Source of the DNA: Nephrocerus scutellatus
Taxonomy: Eukaryota > Arthropoda > Insecta > Diptera > Pipunculidae
DNA: 64,000 nucleotides
NCBI GenBank assembly: GCA_947095585.1
Contig: OX352761.1
Coordinates: 89,446,779-89,510,778, forward strand
Reading direction: 5' to 3'
Made by a program: the position numbers and the translations under genes. Shown one piece after another: positions 62,160 through 64,000 of the stretch (position 1 is its first letter; each line of letters starts with the position of its first letter). The notes below the pieces were generated by a model. It was not told where the DNA came from. It saw only the letters and a list, made by a program, of their open reading frames with translations, and searched no databases.

Positions 62160-64000
62160 GTGGGGCACAGAAAGTCTTCTCATCATCTCATCTTTTAATT
62201 TTAATATCCTTGCATATATGGCAGAAACTGCGACCTGAAAGATCTATTGTATCATGGGGTTTGTTTATTCTAAGAGACGTACCACCTCCCTAATGAACGA
62301 TAGTAAATTCTTAGTGGCAGATAGTTAATCCTTAGTGGATTGCCTTAGCCCCGGGACGCTTTCGCAGTGGGCCAGACGAAATCAGTGTTCCCAACAATTT
62401 ATAAGTGCTGTGGCGGCTGCCCAGTTGCCACTACACTAGGGTTCAGGTCCTATGGACGCAGATTCCAAGCCAGCCAAGCTAGCTTGTTCATCTGTAGATT
62501 CGTTGCCTGCAATACCCTGATGACCAGTGACCCAACCGAGTTTGACTTTGTTGTGTCTGGCAAGAGTTTTCGACTCATATCGAGTCCATCAAATTGGACG
62601 ACAGCGCTCTAGTGCTGCCTTGCTATCTGAAAAGATATATATTCTAGCGCCTTTAATTCCTTTATTAAGGGTAATCCGGTCTGTGATCTCAATGGCATGG
62701 CGTTCTGCCTGGAAAACCGAGGGACTTTTTCCCATTGGTATCGAGACTTGTGTGGTGTTGGGTCCAAAGACTGGAGCTGGTAACTTTGGACCAGTTTCCA
62801 TCTTCATCCATCTGTGAACCAAACCAGACATCTAGCTTCCAGTGCAGGAACACCATTGCACCAGTTTACCCGGCCCAATATTTCTACCTCAAATTTTCTT
62901 CCGAAACAGTGCTCCTTGACTATAATGTCGGGGATAGAGCAGAACATGTCTCTTTCAAAAATTGAGTCAAGAATTTTCAGGTGACCACATAGTCACTTGT
63001 TTGTACCACTATTCTAGTTGCAGCTTAATAGCGCATCTAGTAGCCATCTTCCTGATGAAGATATGCAAAGGTGAAAGCCCTACAACAGCTTCTAATGCAG
63101 TCGTAGGGCAGGTGCGTATTGCATCGGTAACCAAACGATGACCGCGTATGGGATAATAGCTCTCTCCATCATTGTGACATCCAATGTATCATTTTAGGAT
63201 TTAGACCCCAAGTTCTGCCGTAAAGGCGTCTACTGGCCCACAAGGCCCTAGTGTCGCGTTCGATGGCGAACTTGATATGAGAAGTCCAGTTTAGCGGTTT
63301 ATCAAGGATGACGCCGAGATATTTAACCTCACTGTAATAATCTAACGTGGTGCCTTTGATAACGATAGGTCCCATATCGACCAGTCTTCTTTTCGTGAAA
63401 GGAACTAGAACGGGTTTGCAAGGATTGATGGATAGTCCTTCACTGCTGCACCATTCTTATACATGTAGAAAAACCTTGCATGACACTAGTGATAGTCGTG
63501 CAGTGCTTAACACTAATAAAAATCGCCCATTCGTCCGTATAACCAATGGCGACGTAGCCTGATCTGTGAAGATCAACTAGAAGATTGTCAATGAGTGACC
63601 ATAGAAGGGAAGAAAGCATTCCTCCTTCGGGACATCCCTTAAATGCAGTTACAGACACAGACGAGTAGGAAATAATAACTTTCAAGCATGGCCCATAGGT
63701 CCCATATCGACCAGTCTTCTTTTCGTGAAAGGAACTAGAACGGGTTTGCAAGGATTGATGGATAGTCCTTCACTGCTGCACCATTCTTATACATGTAGAA
63801 AAACCTTGCATGACACTAGTGATAGTCGTGCAGTGCTTAACACTAATAAAAATCGCCCATTCGTCCGTATAACCAATGGCGACGTAGCCTGATCTGTGAA
63901 GATCAACTAGAAGATTGTCAATGAGTGACCATAGAAGGGAAGAAAGCATTCCTCCTTCGGGACATCCCTTAAATGCAGTTACAGACACAGACGAGTAGGA
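62160..64000 (-). pseudogene. I/LOA-like LINE remnant (reverse transcriptase and RNase H)
   Basis: Reading right to left: RT pieces AFKGCPEGGMLSSLLWSL and GYTDEWAIFIS (the catalytic box should read DD; 63770-63988 and again 63440-63751), the RT C-terminus YYSEVKYLGVILDKPLNW (63375-63169), then RNase H (FQAERHAIEI, IFSDSKAALERC, and GWVTGHQGIAGNE in the neighbouring frame at about 62540). A C-terminal RNase H places it with I/LOA-type LINEs rather than Jockey. Multiple stops are present, and the 5' part is beyond the window. Confidence 0.8.
63366..64000. repeat. Identical 330-bp tandem duplication within the LINE
   Basis: 63371-63670 recurs at 63701-64000 with no difference that I can see; the second copy runs off the window. 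Confidence 0.9.

Noticed and set aside
1..64000. CRISPR array, bacterial operon or endogenous virus with envelope gene
   Set aside because: Repeats are tandem minisatellites or dispersed TEs without spacers; genes have introns; no envelope-like frame follows any gypsy pol.

Overview
This window is eukaryotic, almost certainly an insect and most likely a fly (higher Diptera; an inference). It holds two recognisable host genes, compact 41-202 bp GT-AG introns, AT-rich non-coding DNA, and dense, mutually nested transposable elements (TEs) of fly-typical families (gypsy/mdg3-like, Jockey, R1/I-like, RTE, PIF-Harbinger, pogo, Tc1, Helentron/DINE-1-like). I see no bacterial or viral operon, CRISPR array, rRNA or credible tRNA.

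Host genes. (1) RpS30, the ubiquitin-like/ribosomal protein S30 fusion, lies on the + strand with a TCT-type ribosomal-protein promoter and three exons (22603-23407). (2) An ionotropic glutamate-like receptor closely resembling Ir93a lies on the - strand, tail-to-tail with RpS30. Nine coding exons between 61696 and 23885 splice in consistent phase, plus two possible upstream exons; its 5' end is outside the window. Seven of the exons sit at 57997-61696 and the last two at 23885-24393, so one intron is about 33.6 kb long and contains most of the TEs described here.

Layout. 1-7660: truncated RTE and Jockey fragments, Helentron-like copies, and a Helitron-like tract with AC-rich minisatellites and a 55-bp tandem array. 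7668-12929: a complete-ended but internally deleted gypsy element (- strand) with LTRs, tRNA-Leu-type primer site, polypurine tract and 4-bp target duplication. 12983-16995: a PIF-Harbinger transposon with matching inverted ends and TAA duplication, carrying an internal tandem duplication and a nested Helentron-like copy. 17000-22600: Tc1 remnant, C-rich tract and several hairpin MITEs. 22603-24393: RpS30 and the 3' end of Ir93a. 24394-57996 (the giant intron): a pogo/Tigger transposon split by a solo LTR; a second gypsy copy; a three-fold tandem array of a composite 3.4-4.0-kb gypsy/Helentron/RTE unit; a longer RTE copy; an R1/I-like remnant; MITEs; a run of Helentron-like copies; a Helitron-like element with 118-bp repeats; a Jockey element with intact ORF1 and broken ORF2; and a third, different gypsy remnant. 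57997-61863: Ir93a exons with one more Helentron-like copy in an intron. 62160-64000: an I/LOA-like LINE remnant ending in an identical 330-bp tandem duplication.

No TE in the window appears fully autonomous: each recognisable polymerase or transposase frame has stops, frameshifts, deletions or catalytic substitutions. The most notable features are the TE-inflated Ir93a intron, the composite tandem array, and a Helentron-like family whose precise T-T insertion can be read from an internal empty site. I found no clearly new biochemical system. Two short open or conserved segments (45990-46249 and the thrice-repeated 32570-32880) remain unidentified.
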